A stretch of DNA of 64,000 nucleotides from Oceaniglobus trochenteri (GCF_020529025.1 NZ_JACNMM010000017.1:1-64000), one strand, 5' to 3'; numbered from the stretch's first letter, positions 34,993 to 45,103 are shown. Made by a program: numbers and translations. Notes: generated by a model from the letters alone, not told the origin.

Positions 34993-36783
34993 ATGATCTC
35001 TCTTCGAGGGTTGCGCGCGTGTGCGGGAATGGCCGTGCTCGGGCTTTGGATGACGCCGGTTTCGGCGCTGGAAAATCTTGAATTCCGTACGCCCGGCGCC
35101 GATGAGGCTCTGGCCGATGAGTTGCGCCAGTCCTCGTTGCTGATCGCGGCGCAGAACGAAGGAAACAACGACCCGCAAGAGCTTTTGGCGGCGGCGAATG
35201 CCGATTACGGTCGTCTTGTCGGCACGCTTTACTCTGAAGGGCGGTTCGGCGGTGTCATCAACATCATGGTCGACGGGCGCGAGGCTGCGGGCATTCCGCC
35301 GCTGTCGGCCCCCGATGCGATCCGCACCATCGTGGTGACGGTAAAGCCGGGCCCGCAATACAACTTCTCGCGCACCGAGATCGTACCGCAGGCCCCGGGC
35401 ACCGTGCTGCCCGATGGGTTCGCCCCCGGTCAGCCCGCCCGCACCCCCGTGATCCGCGACAGCGTGGCGGCGGTGGTCGACGGCTGGCGCGACGTGGGCC
35501 GCGCCAAGGCCTCGGTCGCGGGGCAGAAGGTGACGGCAAACCACAACGTCAAACAGCTTGCCGTGGATGTGGGAATCGCGCCGGGGCCCGAGGTGCGGTT
35601 CGGCGACCTGCTGTTGAAGGGCGGCGACAGGGTGCGCCCGGCCCGCCTGCGCAAGATCGCGGGACTGCCCACGGGTGAAATCTATTCCCCCGAGGCGCTG
35701 GAGCTGTCGGCCAAGCGCCTGCGCCGCACCGGAACCTTCAAGTCGGTCTCTCTGACCGAGGCGGAAACCCTGCGCCCCGGCGACGTGATGGACATCACCG
35801 CCACCCTGACCGAGGAGAAGCCCCGCCGCATCGGTTTCGGCGCCGAAATCTCGACGGTCGAGGGGCTGGCGCTGTCGGCCTTCTGGCTGCACCGCAACCT
35901 TCTGGGCGGGGCCGAACGGCTGCGCCTTGAAGGCAACGTGACGGGCATCGGCGGCGACACGGGCGGCACCGATTACAAGTTCTCGGCCCGCTACGGACGC
36001 CCCGCAACACCGGACGCCGACACCGACCTTTATATCCTGGCCGAGGTCGAACAGGTGAACGAACCCACCTATTCCGCCAAGACCGGGCGGCTGGGCTTCG
36101 GGTTTGACCGCTACATCAACGATCAGCTGAGCGTTTCGCTGGGGCTGGCCTATGTCTATTCCCAGGACACCGACGCCCTTGGCACGCTGTCCTATCACCA
36201 CCTGACCCTGCCCCTGAACGCGACCTATGACAGCCGCGACATGCCGCTGGACGCCACCAAGGGGTATTTTGCCGATGTCGACGTGATGCCCTTCCTGGGC
36301 GTCAGCGGCAGCGAAAGCGGCGCGCGCGTCGCCTTCGATACCCGCGCCTACAAGGCCTTCGGTGACGAGGGCAAGTTCGTGCTGGCCGGTCGGGTGCAGG
36401 GCGGTTCGATCATCGGCGCATCCCTGACCGGGGTGCCAAACGATTACCGGTTCTATTCCGGCGGCGGCGGCACCGTGCGCGGGCAGGCCTATCAATCGCT
36501 GGGCGTGATGGTGAACGGCGAGTTGACGGGGGGCCGGTCGTTCCTGGGCTTGTCGGGCGAACTGCGCGCCAAGGTGCGCGAAAGCATCGGCGTGGTGGCC
36601 TTTGCCGATTTCGGGCTTGTGGGGGCCGACAGCTTCGGTGGCGATGCCGATACCCACGCAGGCGCCGGGCTCGGCCTGCGCTATCTTACACCCATCGGGC
36701 CGATCCGCCTTGACGTGGCGGCGCCCATCGGCGGCACATCCAGTGGCGCCCAGGTCTATGTTGGAATCGGGCAGGCATTCTGA
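34993..36783 (+). CDS. tamA: Outer-membrane translocation/assembly module TamA
   Basis: A 596-aa Omp85-family protein inserting autotransporters and other outer-membrane proteins. It has a signal peptide (GMAVLGLWMTPVSA), three POTRA-like N-terminal units to about residue 280, and a 16-strand barrel carrying the L6 motif GGGTVRGQAY. It ends in the typical aromatic Phe. The stop overlaps the tamB start (TGATG), so TamA and TamB are co-translated. The 169-base region before it carries an A-rich stretch and no gene. Confidence 0.94.
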   Translation: MISLRGLRACAGMAVLGLWMTPVSALENLEFRTPGADEALADELRQSSLLIAAQNEGNNDPQELLAAANADYGRLVGTLYSEGRFGGVINIMVDGREAAGIPPLSAPDAIRTIVVTVKPGPQYNFSRTEIVPQAPGTVLPDGFAPGQPARTPVIRDSVAAVVDGWRDVGRAKASVAGQKVTANHNVKQLAVDVGIAPGPEVRFGDLLLKGGDRVRPARLRKIAGLPTGEIYSPEALELSAKRLRRTGTFKSVSLTEAETLRPGDVMDITATLTEEKPRRIGFGAEISTVEGLALSAFWLHRNLLGGAERLRLEGNVTGIGGDTGGTDYKFSARYGRPATPDADTDLYILAEVEQVNEPTYSAKTGRLGFGFDRYINDQLSVSLGLAYVYSQDTDALGTLSYHHLTLPLNATYDSRDMPLDATKGYFADVDVMPFLGVSGSESGARVAFDTRAYKAFGDEGKFVLAGRVQGGSIIGASLTGVPNDYRFYSGGGGTVRGQAYQSLGVMVNGELTGGRSFLGLSGELRAKVRESIGVVAFADFGLVGADSFGGDADTHAGAGLGLRYLTPIGPIRLDVAAPIGGTSSGAQVYVGIGQAF

Positions 36784-39700
36784 TGCGTATACTTTCCTAT
36801 CTTCTGCTGGCGCTGACACTTCTGTCGGGGCCGGTCCTGGCACAGGATGACGACGGTGGCGGTTTCCTGGAACGCCTGATCGAGGACAACCTGTCGGGCG
36901 CGGGCCGCGAGGTGAACATTCGCGGCTTTGCCGGTGCGCTGAGTTCGAAGGCAAGCCTGGACGAACTGACCATCGCCGACGACGAGGGCATCTGGCTGAC
37001 CCTGCGCGACGTGGAACTGGACTGGAACCGCTCGGCGCTTCTGCGCGGGCGGCTTGAGGTGAACGCCCTGACCGCCGGCGAGATCATCGTGCCCCGCGTT
37101 CCCGGGTCGGACCCCGAGGCGCCCGCCCCCGAGGCGACGCCCTTTTCCCTGCCCGAACTGCCGGTTTCCGTCCGGATCGAGGAAATCCGCGCCGAGCGGG
37201 TGGACCTGGGCAAGGCGCTGTTTGGGGCGGCGGCCGTTGTTTCGCTTGACGGATCGGTCAGCCTTGAGGGCGGCGAGGGCCAGGCCAAGATCGCCATCGA
37301 ACGGATCGACGGATCGGAAGGCGCGCTGACGCTGGATGCCTCCTACATGAACGAAACCGAGGTTCTGGCGCTGAAGCTGAACGTGACCGAGGCCGCTGAC
37401 GGGATTGCCGCCAACCTGATGAACCTGCCGGGGCTTCCCGCCCTGCGCCTTGATGTCGACGGCACCGGCCCGCTGAACGATTTTGCCGCCGATATCGAGC
37501 TGGACACCGACGGCGAACGTCGCCTGACCGGCACGGTCGAACTGACCGCGACGGGCGAGGGCGATGCCGTCACGCGCGGATTCTCCGCCGAGATCGGCGG
37601 CGATATCGCGCCGGTCTTCGCGCCCCGCTATCGCCCCTTCTTTGGCCCCGACATCCGCCTGATCGCCCAGGGCGAAACCCGCCCCGGCGGCGGCGTGGTG
37701 CTGAACCAAATGGACCTGAGCGCCGATGCGCTGAACCTGAACGGCAAGGTCTCCATCGGGGCCGACGGTCTGCCCGACCTGATCGATGTGACGGGCGAAA
37801 TCGTGGCAAAGGATGGCACCCCCGTTCTGCTGCCCATCGCGGGCGATGCCACCACGGTCGAACGTGTCGGCCTGTCGGTGCAGTTCGACGCCTCCCGCGG
37901 CGAGGATTGGACCGGGGAAGTCACGCTGGACCGGTTCGTGCGGCCCGAAATCATGATTGAACGTGTCGTTCTCGACGGGTCTGGGCGGATTGCCGATGGC
38001 ACCGAAGGCGCGAAATCGGTCACGGCGGCCTTCGATATTGCCGCCAACGGCCTTTCGGCCCCTGACGAAGCCGTGCAGCAAGCCATGGGCGACGCGGCCG
38101 AAGGAGCCGTTGCGATCCGCTGGACCAGTGGCGGCCCGATCATGCTCGACACCCTGAAGCTGAGCGGCAAGAGCTTTGCGCTGGACGGATCGGGGCAGGT
38201 CGAACAGGGCGAGAACGGCACGCTTGCTTCTTTGGCGGCGGTGCTGAAGGCGCAGAACCTGAACGCCTTTTCCGGACTGGCCGGGCGCAACCTGGGCGGC
38301 GCCATCGAAGCGCGCGTTTCGCTTGAATCGCGGCCTCTGGACGGTGCCTTCGACCTGGCCCTGAACGGCACCACCATCGATCTGCGCATTGACCAGGAAC
38401 AGGCCGATGCCGTTCTGGCCGGTGAGACCCGGATCGACATCGAGGCGACGCGCGATGAAACAGGCACGAAGATCAGCAAGCTGAGCCTTGAGAACCCAGC
38501 ACTGTCGGTTGAAGGTTCGGGCGATCTGACCTCGGTTGCCAGCAACCTGCGCGCCAACATCCGCCTGGCCGATGCCACGGTGTTGGACCCCAAGCTGGAT
38601 GGCCCGGTGGACGTGGCGGCGGTGGCGCAGATGGCCGATGGCACCTGGAACTACCAGTTACGCGGCAGCGGTGTCGGGGCGCTGATCGACAGCACCGGAA
38701 CCATTGCCGGGCTGGACGATCCTTCGCCGCGCATCGACACGAAGACCGAGGCGCAGGTGGATGATCTGGCCCGCTTCTCGGGGCTGGCGGGGCGTGACCT
38801 GGCCGGTTCCCTGACGCTGAAGCTGAACGGATATACCCTGGCCAACCTGAACCAGGCCGACATGACGGTGGACCTGGTCAGCCGGGGCGTGAAGCTGGGC
38901 GATGCGCGCTTCGACGACCTGCTGGTGGGGCGCACCGATCTGTCGGCGCGCGTCGAACGGGACGGGCGCGTGGTGACGGTGCAGCGGTTCCTGCTGAACG
39001 GCAGCGGCGCGGGCCTGCGGGCCGAAGGGGCGGGCCAGCTGGAAGGCCTGGGCGAGGTCGCGCCGCTGGTCAGCGGCATGGTCGATGCCTCGGTCAACAG
39101 CCTTGCGCGGTTCTCGGCCCTGGCCGGGCGGCGGCTGAGCGGGGCCGTCGATGCGACGGTGACAGGCTCGGGCCGTCTGGACGGCAGCGAGGTCGACGCC
39201 GACCTGTCGCTTGAGGCGCGGTCGGTTTCCACCGGCATGGCGGATATCGACCCCCTGCTGGATGGTTTGGTCAGCCTTGAGGGCAAGGTTTCGCGTCGCG
39301 ACGACACGGCCACCATCGACGGCCTGCGTCTGAGCGCGGCGGCCCTGGGCCTGAACCTGACCGGCAGCGCGAGGGGGGAGGACATAACCTCCTCGGCGCC
39401 GCTGATCGTGCTGGATGCCGATCTTTCCGCCGACACCCTGGCGCCCCTGTCGGGGCTGGCGGGCCGGTCGCTGGGCGGAGCGGTGGACGTGACGGTGAAG
39501 GGCCAGGCGCGCCCCGATCTCAGCGTTCTCGACGTGGTGCTTGACGGTGAAACGCGCGCGCTGCGGCTGGGCCAGGAAAACGCCGACCGCCTGCTGCGCG
39601 GCACGACCGACCTTTCCCTGACCGTCAAGCGCGACGGCGAAACCATCGAACTGCCACAGCTGAGCGTGGTGAACGACCAGATCACCGCCAAGGCCGACGG

Positions 39701-41714
39701 GCGCTATGCCGCCGGGCAAAGTGCGCTGAAGGCCGATGTGACCATCGCCGATCTGCGCGATCTGGATGCCCGCATGACGGGGCAGGCCAAGGTCACGCTT
39801 TTCGCCGAAGAAGTGGGCGATCAATGGCAGGTCACGCTGGATGGCAATGCCGCCGATGCGGTGGTGAAGGCCAGTGCGGCGATCACCGATGCCCTGGGGG
39901 CCAATCCCCTGATCGACGGCAGTGCCACCCTGCGCGCCGACGATCTTTCGCGCTTTGCGCCGCTGGCCAACCGGCCCCTTGCCGGTTCGCTGAGTGCCGA
40001 GGTGAAGGGCAGCAGCCGGGTCGACCTGTCAAACTTCGATGTGAACGCCGATGTCACCGGGCGCAACCTGCGCGTGGGCCAGGCCGAAGCCGACCGTATA
40101 CTGGGCTCCAGCACAGATATTACCGTGGTGGCCGACCGGGAAAATGGCGGGCGGATCAACGTGCGCACCTTCAACCTTGCCACGCCCAGCCTGACGGCCC
40201 GCGCCGACGGGCAGCTTCTGGGCACCGATGCCAACCTGAACCTGTCGGCCCGCCTGGCCGATGTGGGCCCCTTCGTGCCGGGGCTGAACGGCCCTGTCAC
40301 CGTCGATGGCCGGGTGCGCAGCACGGGCAGCCAGCTTGACCTCGCGCTGTCGGGCACCGGTCCGGGCGGGGCGACCGTGCGGGTGGATGGCACCGTTGCG
40401 CAGGATTTCTCGCGCGCGAATGTCGATCTGACCGGCAATGCGCCCCTTGCACTGGCCAATACCTTCATCGAACCCCGCGCCCTTGAAGGGACGCTGGGTT
40501 TCAATGTCGGGGTGAACGGGCCGTTGCAGCTTTCCTCGGTGTCAGGGCGGCTCAGCACCCAGGGGGCACGGTTCATCGCGCCCAATCTCAACCTGGTGCT
40601 GGAGCAGATTGCCCTGACCGGCGATCTGTCGGGCGGTCGCCTGAACCTTGATCTGCGGGCGGCCAAGGAAGGCGGCGGGCAACTGACCGTGACCGGCCCG
40701 ATCACCCTAAGCGGCGGTTTCAATGCCGACCTCGATGTGCGGGCCGTGGGGGTGGTGGTCGAAGACCCGCGCCTATACCGCACGCTGGTGAACGGTGCGA
40801 TCACGGTGAACGGCCCGCTGACCGGCGGGGCCCGCGTGGCGGGAACGCTGGACCTGGTCGAAACCGACGTGCGCATCCCCTCGACCGGGTTGGGCGCCAC
40901 GGGGCCGATCCCCGATGGCCTGGTGCATGTGGGCGAACCGGCGGATGTGCGGGCCACCCGCGCCCGTGCCGGGATGATCGAACAGGGCGGATCGGGCGGT
41001 GGCGGCGGTGCGGCCGTGGCCTATCCGCTGGACCTCACGGTGCGGGCCGAGAACCGTATCTTCATCCGTGGCCGGGGGCTGGATGCCGAACTGGGCGGAA
41101 CACTGACGCTGACGGGAACGACGGCCAATATCATTCCGGCCGGGCAGTTCGACCTGATCCGCGGGCGGCTTGACCTGCTGGGCAAGCGGCTGACCATGGA
41201 AGAGGGCAGCATCCAGCTTCAGGGCGATTTCACCCCGGCGATCCGCCTGGTGGCATCCACCGACGCGGGCGATGTGGTGGTCTTCATCGTGGTGGAAGGC
41301 CCGGCGCTGGAGCCCGAGATCAACTTCCTCTCGGAACCCGAACTGCCCCAGGAAGAGGTTCTGGCCCGCCTGCTGTTCGGCAAGTCGATCACCTCGATTT
41401 CTCCGTTGCAGGCGGCCCAGCTTGCCTCGGCGGTGGCGACTCTGGCGGGCAAGGGGGGCGATGGCATCATCGGCAACCTGCGCAAGAGCACCGGTCTGGA
41501 CGATCTGGACATCACCACCGACGACGAAGGCAACGCCGGCCTGCGCGCGGGCAAGTACCTGTCGGAAAACCTCTATACCGATGTGGAGGTGAATTCGTCG
41601 GGCGAGGCCGAGATCAACCTGAACCTCGACCTGTCGCCGTCGCTGACCATCAAGGGCGGTGCCAGCAACAGTGGCAACACCTCGCTGGGCATCTACTTCG
41701 AGAAGGATTACTGA
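36783..41714 (+). CDS. tamB: Translocation/assembly module protein TamB
   Basis: A 1643-aa inner-membrane-anchored, periplasm-spanning lipid-transport-like protein with a C-terminal DUF490 (TamB) domain (about residues 1300-1643; GRLDLLGKRLTMEEGSIQLQ, LARLLFGKSITSISPLQAAQ) and an N-terminal helix (LSYLLLALTLLSGPVLA). The middle contains repeated segments with the motif L(A/S)xFSGLAGRxLxG, near residues 496, 664, 777, 889 and 1058, consistent with a beta-helical taco-like tube. It partners TamA at the outer membrane. Confidence 0.94.
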   Translation: MRILSYLLLALTLLSGPVLAQDDDGGGFLERLIEDNLSGAGREVNIRGFAGALSSKASLDELTIADDEGIWLTLRDVELDWNRSALLRGRLEVNALTAGEIIVPRVPGSDPEAPAPEATPFSLPELPVSVRIEEIRAERVDLGKALFGAAAVVSLDGSVSLEGGEGQAKIAIERIDGSEGALTLDASYMNETEVLALKLNVTEAADGIAANLMNLPGLPALRLDVDGTGPLNDFAADIELDTDGERRLTGTVELTATGEGDAVTRGFSAEIGGDIAPVFAPRYRPFFGPDIRLIAQGETRPGGGVVLNQMDLSADALNLNGKVSIGADGLPDLIDVTGEIVAKDGTPVLLPIAGDATTVERVGLSVQFDASRGEDWTGEVTLDRFVRPEIMIERVVLDGSGRIADGTEGAKSVTAAFDIAANGLSAPDEAVQQAMGDAAEGAVAIRWTSGGPIMLDTLKLSGKSFALDGSGQVEQGENGTLASLAAVLKAQNLNAFSGLAGRNLGGAIEARVSLESRPLDGAFDLALNGTTIDLRIDQEQADAVLAGETRIDIEATRDETGTKISKLSLENPALSVEGSGDLTSVASNLRANIRLADATVLDPKLDGPVDVAAVAQMADGTWNYQLRGSGVGALIDSTGTIAGLDDPSPRIDTKTEAQVDDLARFSGLAGRDLAGSLTLKLNGYTLANLNQADMTVDLVSRGVKLGDARFDDLLVGRTDLSARVERDGRVVTVQRFLLNGSGAGLRAEGAGQLEGLGEVAPLVSGMVDASVNSLARFSALAGRRLSGAVDATVTGSGRLDGSEVDADLSLEARSVSTGMADIDPLLDGLVSLEGKVSRRDDTATIDGLRLSAAALGLNLTGSARGEDITSSAPLIVLDADLSADTLAPLSGLAGRSLGGAVDVTVKGQARPDLSVLDVVLDGETRALRLGQENADRLLRGTTDLSLTVKRDGETIELPQLSVVNDQITAKADGRYAAGQSALKADVTIADLRDLDARMTGQAKVTLFAEEVGDQWQVTLDGNAADAVVKASAAITDALGANPLIDGSATLRADDLSRFAPLANRPLAGSLSAEVKGSSRVDLSNFDVNADVTGRNLRVGQAEADRILGSSTDITVVADRENGGRINVRTFNLATPSLTARADGQLLGTDANLNLSARLADVGPFVPGLNGPVTVDGRVRSTGSQLDLALSGTGPGGATVRVDGTVAQDFSRANVDLTGNAPLALANTFIEPRALEGTLGFNVGVNGPLQLSSVSGRLSTQGARFIAPNLNLVLEQIALTGDLSGGRLNLDLRAAKEGGGQLTVTGPITLSGGFNADLDVRAVGVVVEDPRLYRTLVNGAITVNGPLTGGARVAGTLDLVETDVRIPSTGLGATGPIPDGLVHVGEPADVRATRARAGMIEQGGSGGGGGAAVAYPLDLTVRAENRIFIRGRGLDAELGGTLTLTGTTANIIPAGQFDLIRGRLDLLGKRLTMEEGSIQLQGDFTPAIRLVASTDAGDVVVFIVVEGPALEPEINFLSEPELPQEEVLARLLFGKSITSISPLQAAQLASAVATLAGKGGDGIIGNLRKSTGLDDLDITTDDEGNAGLRAGKYLSENLYTDVEVNSSGEAEINLNLDLSPSLTIKGGASNSGNTSLGIYFEKDY

Positions 41715-43447
41715 ACTTCGTTCTCGCCGGATTCCAGCGTGAAATCCGCCAGGTTGAACGTGACCCTGACCTGATAGGCGTCGGGGTCGCTTTCATCCAC
41801 CTCGGCCACGCCGCCCAACTGCATCACGAAGGCCGCGATCAGTTGCGAACCCAGGCCCGAAACCTCGTCCTGGGTGGGGTCGATGACGGGTGTGCCGGTC
41901 GAATTGCGCACGCAAAGCTCGATCTCGCCCGACTCGACCGGGCGCAGTGACAGGAAGACCCAGGGCGCGCCTTCCTTCGGGCGCCCGAGGTACTTGAAGG
42001 CATTGGTCATCGCCTCGGTCACCAGCAGTGACAGCGGCACCGCCTGGTCGGGGTAAAGAAGGACCGGCTCGGTCTCCATCGAGAAATCGACGTGCTGACC
42101 GGGCAGGGCCGCCGAGCGGGCCAGTTGCCGCGACAGGTCGGCCACCAGAAGATCGGCCCGGACCTCGGACAGGATGCTGGCCTGGTAAAGGCTGCGATGG
42201 ACGGTCGCCAGGCTCATCACACGGTCCTGCAGGCGGCGCAGCATGAACTTGGTTTCGTTGTGGCGCGACCGGCGGATCTGCATGTTCGTGATCGAGGCGA
42301 TCAGTTGCAGGTTGTTCTTCACCCGGTGGTGCACCTCTTTCAGCAGCACGTCCTTTTCATGCAGCAGGTTTTCCTGGTCGGCCTCGTCGCGCAGGATCTG
42401 TTCGGTCATCAGGGCAAAGGCGTCGGTGACTTCACGGATTTCGGCGGGCAGGTCGGCATCGGGCATCTTGCGGATGCGGCGCGTGGCGCTGAAGGCGCGG
42501 ATGTTGCGCCGCAGGCTGCGGATGTGGCGGATGACCAGGCGGTTCACGGCGACAAAGGCCACCGCCAGGCTGGCCAGCCACATCAGCACCGGCAGAAGAA
42601 GCGCCGGAACGATCTGCGGCAACCCGATGATGGCGGTGTTGTGCGGCCAGATTGCAAGGGTATAGACCTGTCCGTGCACCAGGGGCACGACGGTGAAGAT
42701 CTGTGCCTTGCCGCTGCGGTCGACATCCTGGAACACCAGCCCCCGGTCGCTGGTCAGGGCGGCCAGCGCGCGGTTGGCGGGCAGGCGGCGCTCCACCTCG
42801 TCCAGCCCCATGCCCGAGGTCAGGGGCACGCCGTTCTGGTCGAAGGTAAGGACATCGCTTGGCGTCATGGTCTGCTGCGATGTGGGCTCGATCGTCAGGG
42901 CGGTATGGGGGATCGACAGGCTGACAAAGCCCATGGGCTCACCGTCCAGGAACACGGGTTCGGTCAGAATAAGCGCCGGAATGCCGGTTACCTTCCCGGC
43001 CGAGGTTGAACTGATGGTGGGCTTGGGGTTTTCCAGATAGGCGGTCACCTCGCCTTCGCCGTTCATATCCGCACCCACGCCGTCAGAGGCGCAGGCAAGA
43101 ATGCCATCGGCATTCACGAAACCGGCGAAGGCGATATTCTCGCGCCCGCTTACCAGTTCGCGCATGTGGGCCGAACAGGCCTCGGGGTCGCGGATCAGCG
43201 TGGGGATCAGAAGCGCCAGCGATTGCGCAACGCCCGCGCTGCGGGTGACGATGCGCCTTTCGCTTTGGGCCGCGCTGAGGGTTTCGCCCAGAAGCGAGGT
43301 TTCCACCCTTTCGTTGGCATCGCGGATCACCCGATAGGATTGCAGCATCGCCATGATGCCGACAGGCAACAGCGCCAGCCCCAGCAAAAGCACCAGTCGC
43401 ACGCCCAACCGATTGAGCGGCTTGAATCCCATTCCAGCCGGCAGCAT
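41708..43447 (-). CDS. HWE/HisKA_2 sensor histidine kinase of the general stress response
   Basis: 579 aa. Helix 1 (about 13-33) and helix 2 (about 290-312) flank a large extracytoplasmic sensor; a HAMP-like region (RSLRRNIRAFSATR) follows. The phospho-acceptor helix EVHHRVKNNLQLIASITN (His near 373) and a HATPase_c domain place it in the HisKA_2/HWE class. Such kinases are the usual phosphodonors of PhyR. It starts 2 bases past the ecfG stop in the nepR-ecfG unit, so it is the likely stress sensor. No receiver domain is fused to it. Confidence 0.92.
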   Translation of the reverse strand: MLPAGMGFKPLNRLGVRLVLLLGLALLPVGIMAMLQSYRVIRDANERVETSLLGETLSAAQSERRIVTRSAGVAQSLALLIPTLIRDPEACSAHMRELVSGRENIAFAGFVNADGILACASDGVGADMNGEGEVTAYLENPKPTISSTSAGKVTGIPALILTEPVFLDGEPMGFVSLSIPHTALTIEPTSQQTMTPSDVLTFDQNGVPLTSGMGLDEVERRLPANRALAALTSDRGLVFQDVDRSGKAQIFTVVPLVHGQVYTLAIWPHNTAIIGLPQIVPALLLPVLMWLASLAVAFVAVNRLVIRHIRSLRRNIRAFSATRRIRKMPDADLPAEIREVTDAFALMTEQILRDEADQENLLHEKDVLLKEVHHRVKNNLQLIASITNMQIRRSRHNETKFMLRRLQDRVMSLATVHRSLYQASILSEVRADLLVADLSRQLARSAALPGQHVDFSMETEPVLLYPDQAVPLSLLVTEAMTNAFKYLGRPKEGAPWVFLSLRPVESGEIELCVRNSTGTPVIDPTQDEVSGLGSQLIAAFVMQLGGVAEVDESDPDAYQVRVTFNLADFTLESGENEVQ

Positions 43448-43448
43448 G

Positions 43449-44006
43449 TCAGCCAGACTGCGGTGAGGAGGCCAGAACGGCAGCGGTGTTGGCGTCCGAA
43501 ATCGTCGGATCTTCGCCCTCGGCCAGTTCCAGAAGTTCGGCCAGACGCTTGCGCCCACGGTTGGCGCGGCTCTTGATCGTGCCGACGGCAACGCCACACA
43601 TCTGCGCCGCCTCTTCATAGGCAAAGCCGGAACCGCCCACCAGGATCAGCGCTTCGCGCTGTTCGTCGGGCAGTTTTTCAAAGGCGCGGCGGAAATCGTT
43701 CAGGGCCAGCCGTCCGTCATGGGCCGGTTTTTCCGCCAGGTTGCCGGCCATGACGCCGTCGATATCCTCGACCTCGCGCTTGACCTTGCGGCGGCTGGAA
43801 TAGAAGGCGTTGCGCTGGATGGTGAAAAGCCAGGCGCGCAGGTTGGTGCCCGGCGTGAACGACTTGATGTTCTTCCACGCCTTTTCGATCGTGTCCTGGA
43901 CAAGATCGTCGGCCATGGCGGAATTGCGGGTCAGTGACATTGCAAACGCACGCAGCGCGGGCAGGTGATCGACCAGTTCATCCCGAGGATCGGGTTTATT
44001 GTTCAT
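43449..44006 (-). CDS. ecfG: General stress response ECF sigma factor EcfG
   Basis: 185 aa. The sigma-2 region DELVDHLPALRAFAMSLTRN, with AWLFTIQRNAFYSSRRK, and sigma-4 LPDEQREALILVGGSGFAYE / IKSRANRGRKRLAEL, identify an ECF15-type (EcfG) sigma factor, which drives promoters of pattern GGAAC-N16/17-(C/T)GTT. It is held inactive by NepR, encoded just upstream with an 11-base overlap (ecfG start 44006, nepR stop at 43996). Five such promoter-like sites in this window suggest autoregulation. Confidence 0.95.
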   Translation of the reverse strand: MNNKPDPRDELVDHLPALRAFAMSLTRNSAMADDLVQDTIEKAWKNIKSFTPGTNLRAWLFTIQRNAFYSSRRKVKREVEDIDGVMAGNLAEKPAHDGRLALNDFRRAFEKLPDEQREALILVGGSGFAYEEAAQMCGVAVGTIKSRANRGRKRLAELLELAEGEDPTISDANTAAVLASSPQSG

Positions 44007-44148
44007 TCGGTTTTTCCTGATCGCGCAACTTGTCCAGCAGCTGTCGGAACCGGTCGGGCACTGCCTCCGGTTCGGTCTCTCGATAGACCCGACGCAAATT
44101 TTCGTCGATTTGCTTCATCACGTTTGAAGTATCCTTGCCTGGGGTCAT
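43996..44148 (-). CDS. nepR: Anti-sigma factor NepR, 50 aa
   Basis: Translated from the sequence; it is too short for standard ORF cut-offs. The core IDENLRRVYRETEPEAVPDRF followed by QLLDKLRD is the NepR signature: two helices that wrap around EcfG and are released when phospho-PhyR binds. It begins at ATG 44148 and overlaps the ecfG start by 11 bases. It is divergent from phyR, with a 106-base region between them carrying promoter-like elements for both. Confidence 0.93.
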   Translation of the reverse strand: MTPGKDTSNVMKQIDENLRRVYRETEPEAVPDRFRQLLDKLRDQEKPNEQ

Positions 44149-44187
44149 ATCTGCTGTTGTCTCTTGTATAAAAAGTTGCGCGCACGG

Positions 44188-44219
44188 GGAACCAACACCA
44201 CCTTTCCACGTTTGGTTCC
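44188..44219. promoter_or_regulatory. Bidirectional EcfG-type promoter between nepR and phyR
   Basis: On the plus strand, GGAAC (44188-44192), 16 bases and CGTT (44209-44212) face phyR. On the minus strand, GGAAC (44219-44215), 17 bases and TGTT (44197-44194) face nepR. The two sites overlap and the whole segment is close to an inverted repeat, so the same 32 bases could serve both directions. The pattern matches the known EcfG consensus, which predicts positive autoregulation of the core module. Confidence 0.8.
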
Positions 44220-44254
44220 CGACGCGTCAAAAAAAACCAAGGACAGTGACCAGA

Positions 44255-45082
44255 ATGAGCTCATCTTCCCAAACCACCGATATTTCGGATCAGATCGGTG
44301 GCGACCTTCCCTTCCTGCGCCGCTATTCGCGTGCGCTTACCGGCAGTCAGGAGACGGGTGACAGGTATGCCGCCGCCACGCTTGAGGCGATCCTGGTCGA
44401 TCGTTCCATCTTTCAATCCTCGCTGCGCCCACGGGTTGCCCTGTTCCGGGCCTTTCACCTGATCTGGTCGACGGCGGGTGCCCCCACGGCCGATACCGAA
44501 GACCCGGTGACGCGGCTGGAATCCGCCGCGCTTGACCACATGTCGGGGCTGACCAACAATTCACGCGAGGCGCTTCTGCTGTCGACCATCGAATCCTTCA
44601 CCTACGAGGAAGTCGGCCAGATCATGGATATCTCGGCCGAAGAGGCGCATGGCCTGGTCGATGTCGCGATCTCGGAAATGCAGCAGTCGATGGCGGGCAA
44701 CGTCATGATCATCGAGGACGAGGCGATTATCGCGATGGACATCCATTCCATCGTTTCCGAAATGGGCCACTCGGTCACCGGCATCGCCCGCACCCGCAAG
44801 GCAGCGGTCGAACTGGGCACCAAGAAGCGCCCCGACCTGATCCTGGCGGATATCCAGCTGGCCGACAATTCGTCGGGCATCGACGCGGTGAACGACCTTC
44901 TGGCACAGTTCGACGATATCCCGGTGATCTTCATCACAGCCTTCCCCGAACGCCTGCTGACGGGCGACAAGCCCGAACCGGCGTTCCTGATCTCCAAGCC
45001 CTACTCGGAAGAGCAGGTGCAATCGGCGGTCAGCCAGGCGATGTTCTTCTCCAGCACCGAAACGCTGAAGGCGCCGGTCTAG
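44255..45082 (+). CDS. phyR: PhyR anti-anti-sigma response regulator
   Basis: 275 aa. An N-terminal EcfG-like sigma mimic (residues about 10-145, sigma-2-like LPFLRRYSRALTGSQETGDR and sigma-4-like LTNNSREALLLSTIESFTYE) is fused to a receiver with acidic pair E154-D155 and phospho-acceptor D199 (LILADIQLAD). Phosphorylation exposes the sigma mimic, which titrates NepR. The start at 44255 has an AAGGAC site. A strong bidirectional terminator follows at 45111. Confidence 0.95.
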   Translation: MSSSSQTTDISDQIGGDLPFLRRYSRALTGSQETGDRYAAATLEAILVDRSIFQSSLRPRVALFRAFHLIWSTAGAPTADTEDPVTRLESAALDHMSGLTNNSREALLLSTIESFTYEEVGQIMDISAEEAHGLVDVAISEMQQSMAGNVMIIEDEAIIAMDIHSIVSEMGHSVTGIARTRKAAVELGTKKRPDLILADIQLADNSSGIDAVNDLLAQFDDIPVIFITAFPERLLTGDKPEPAFLISKPYSEEQVQSAVSQAMFFSSTETLKAPV

Positions 45083-45103
45083 GGATGAAGCGCCCCGAAC
45101 AAT

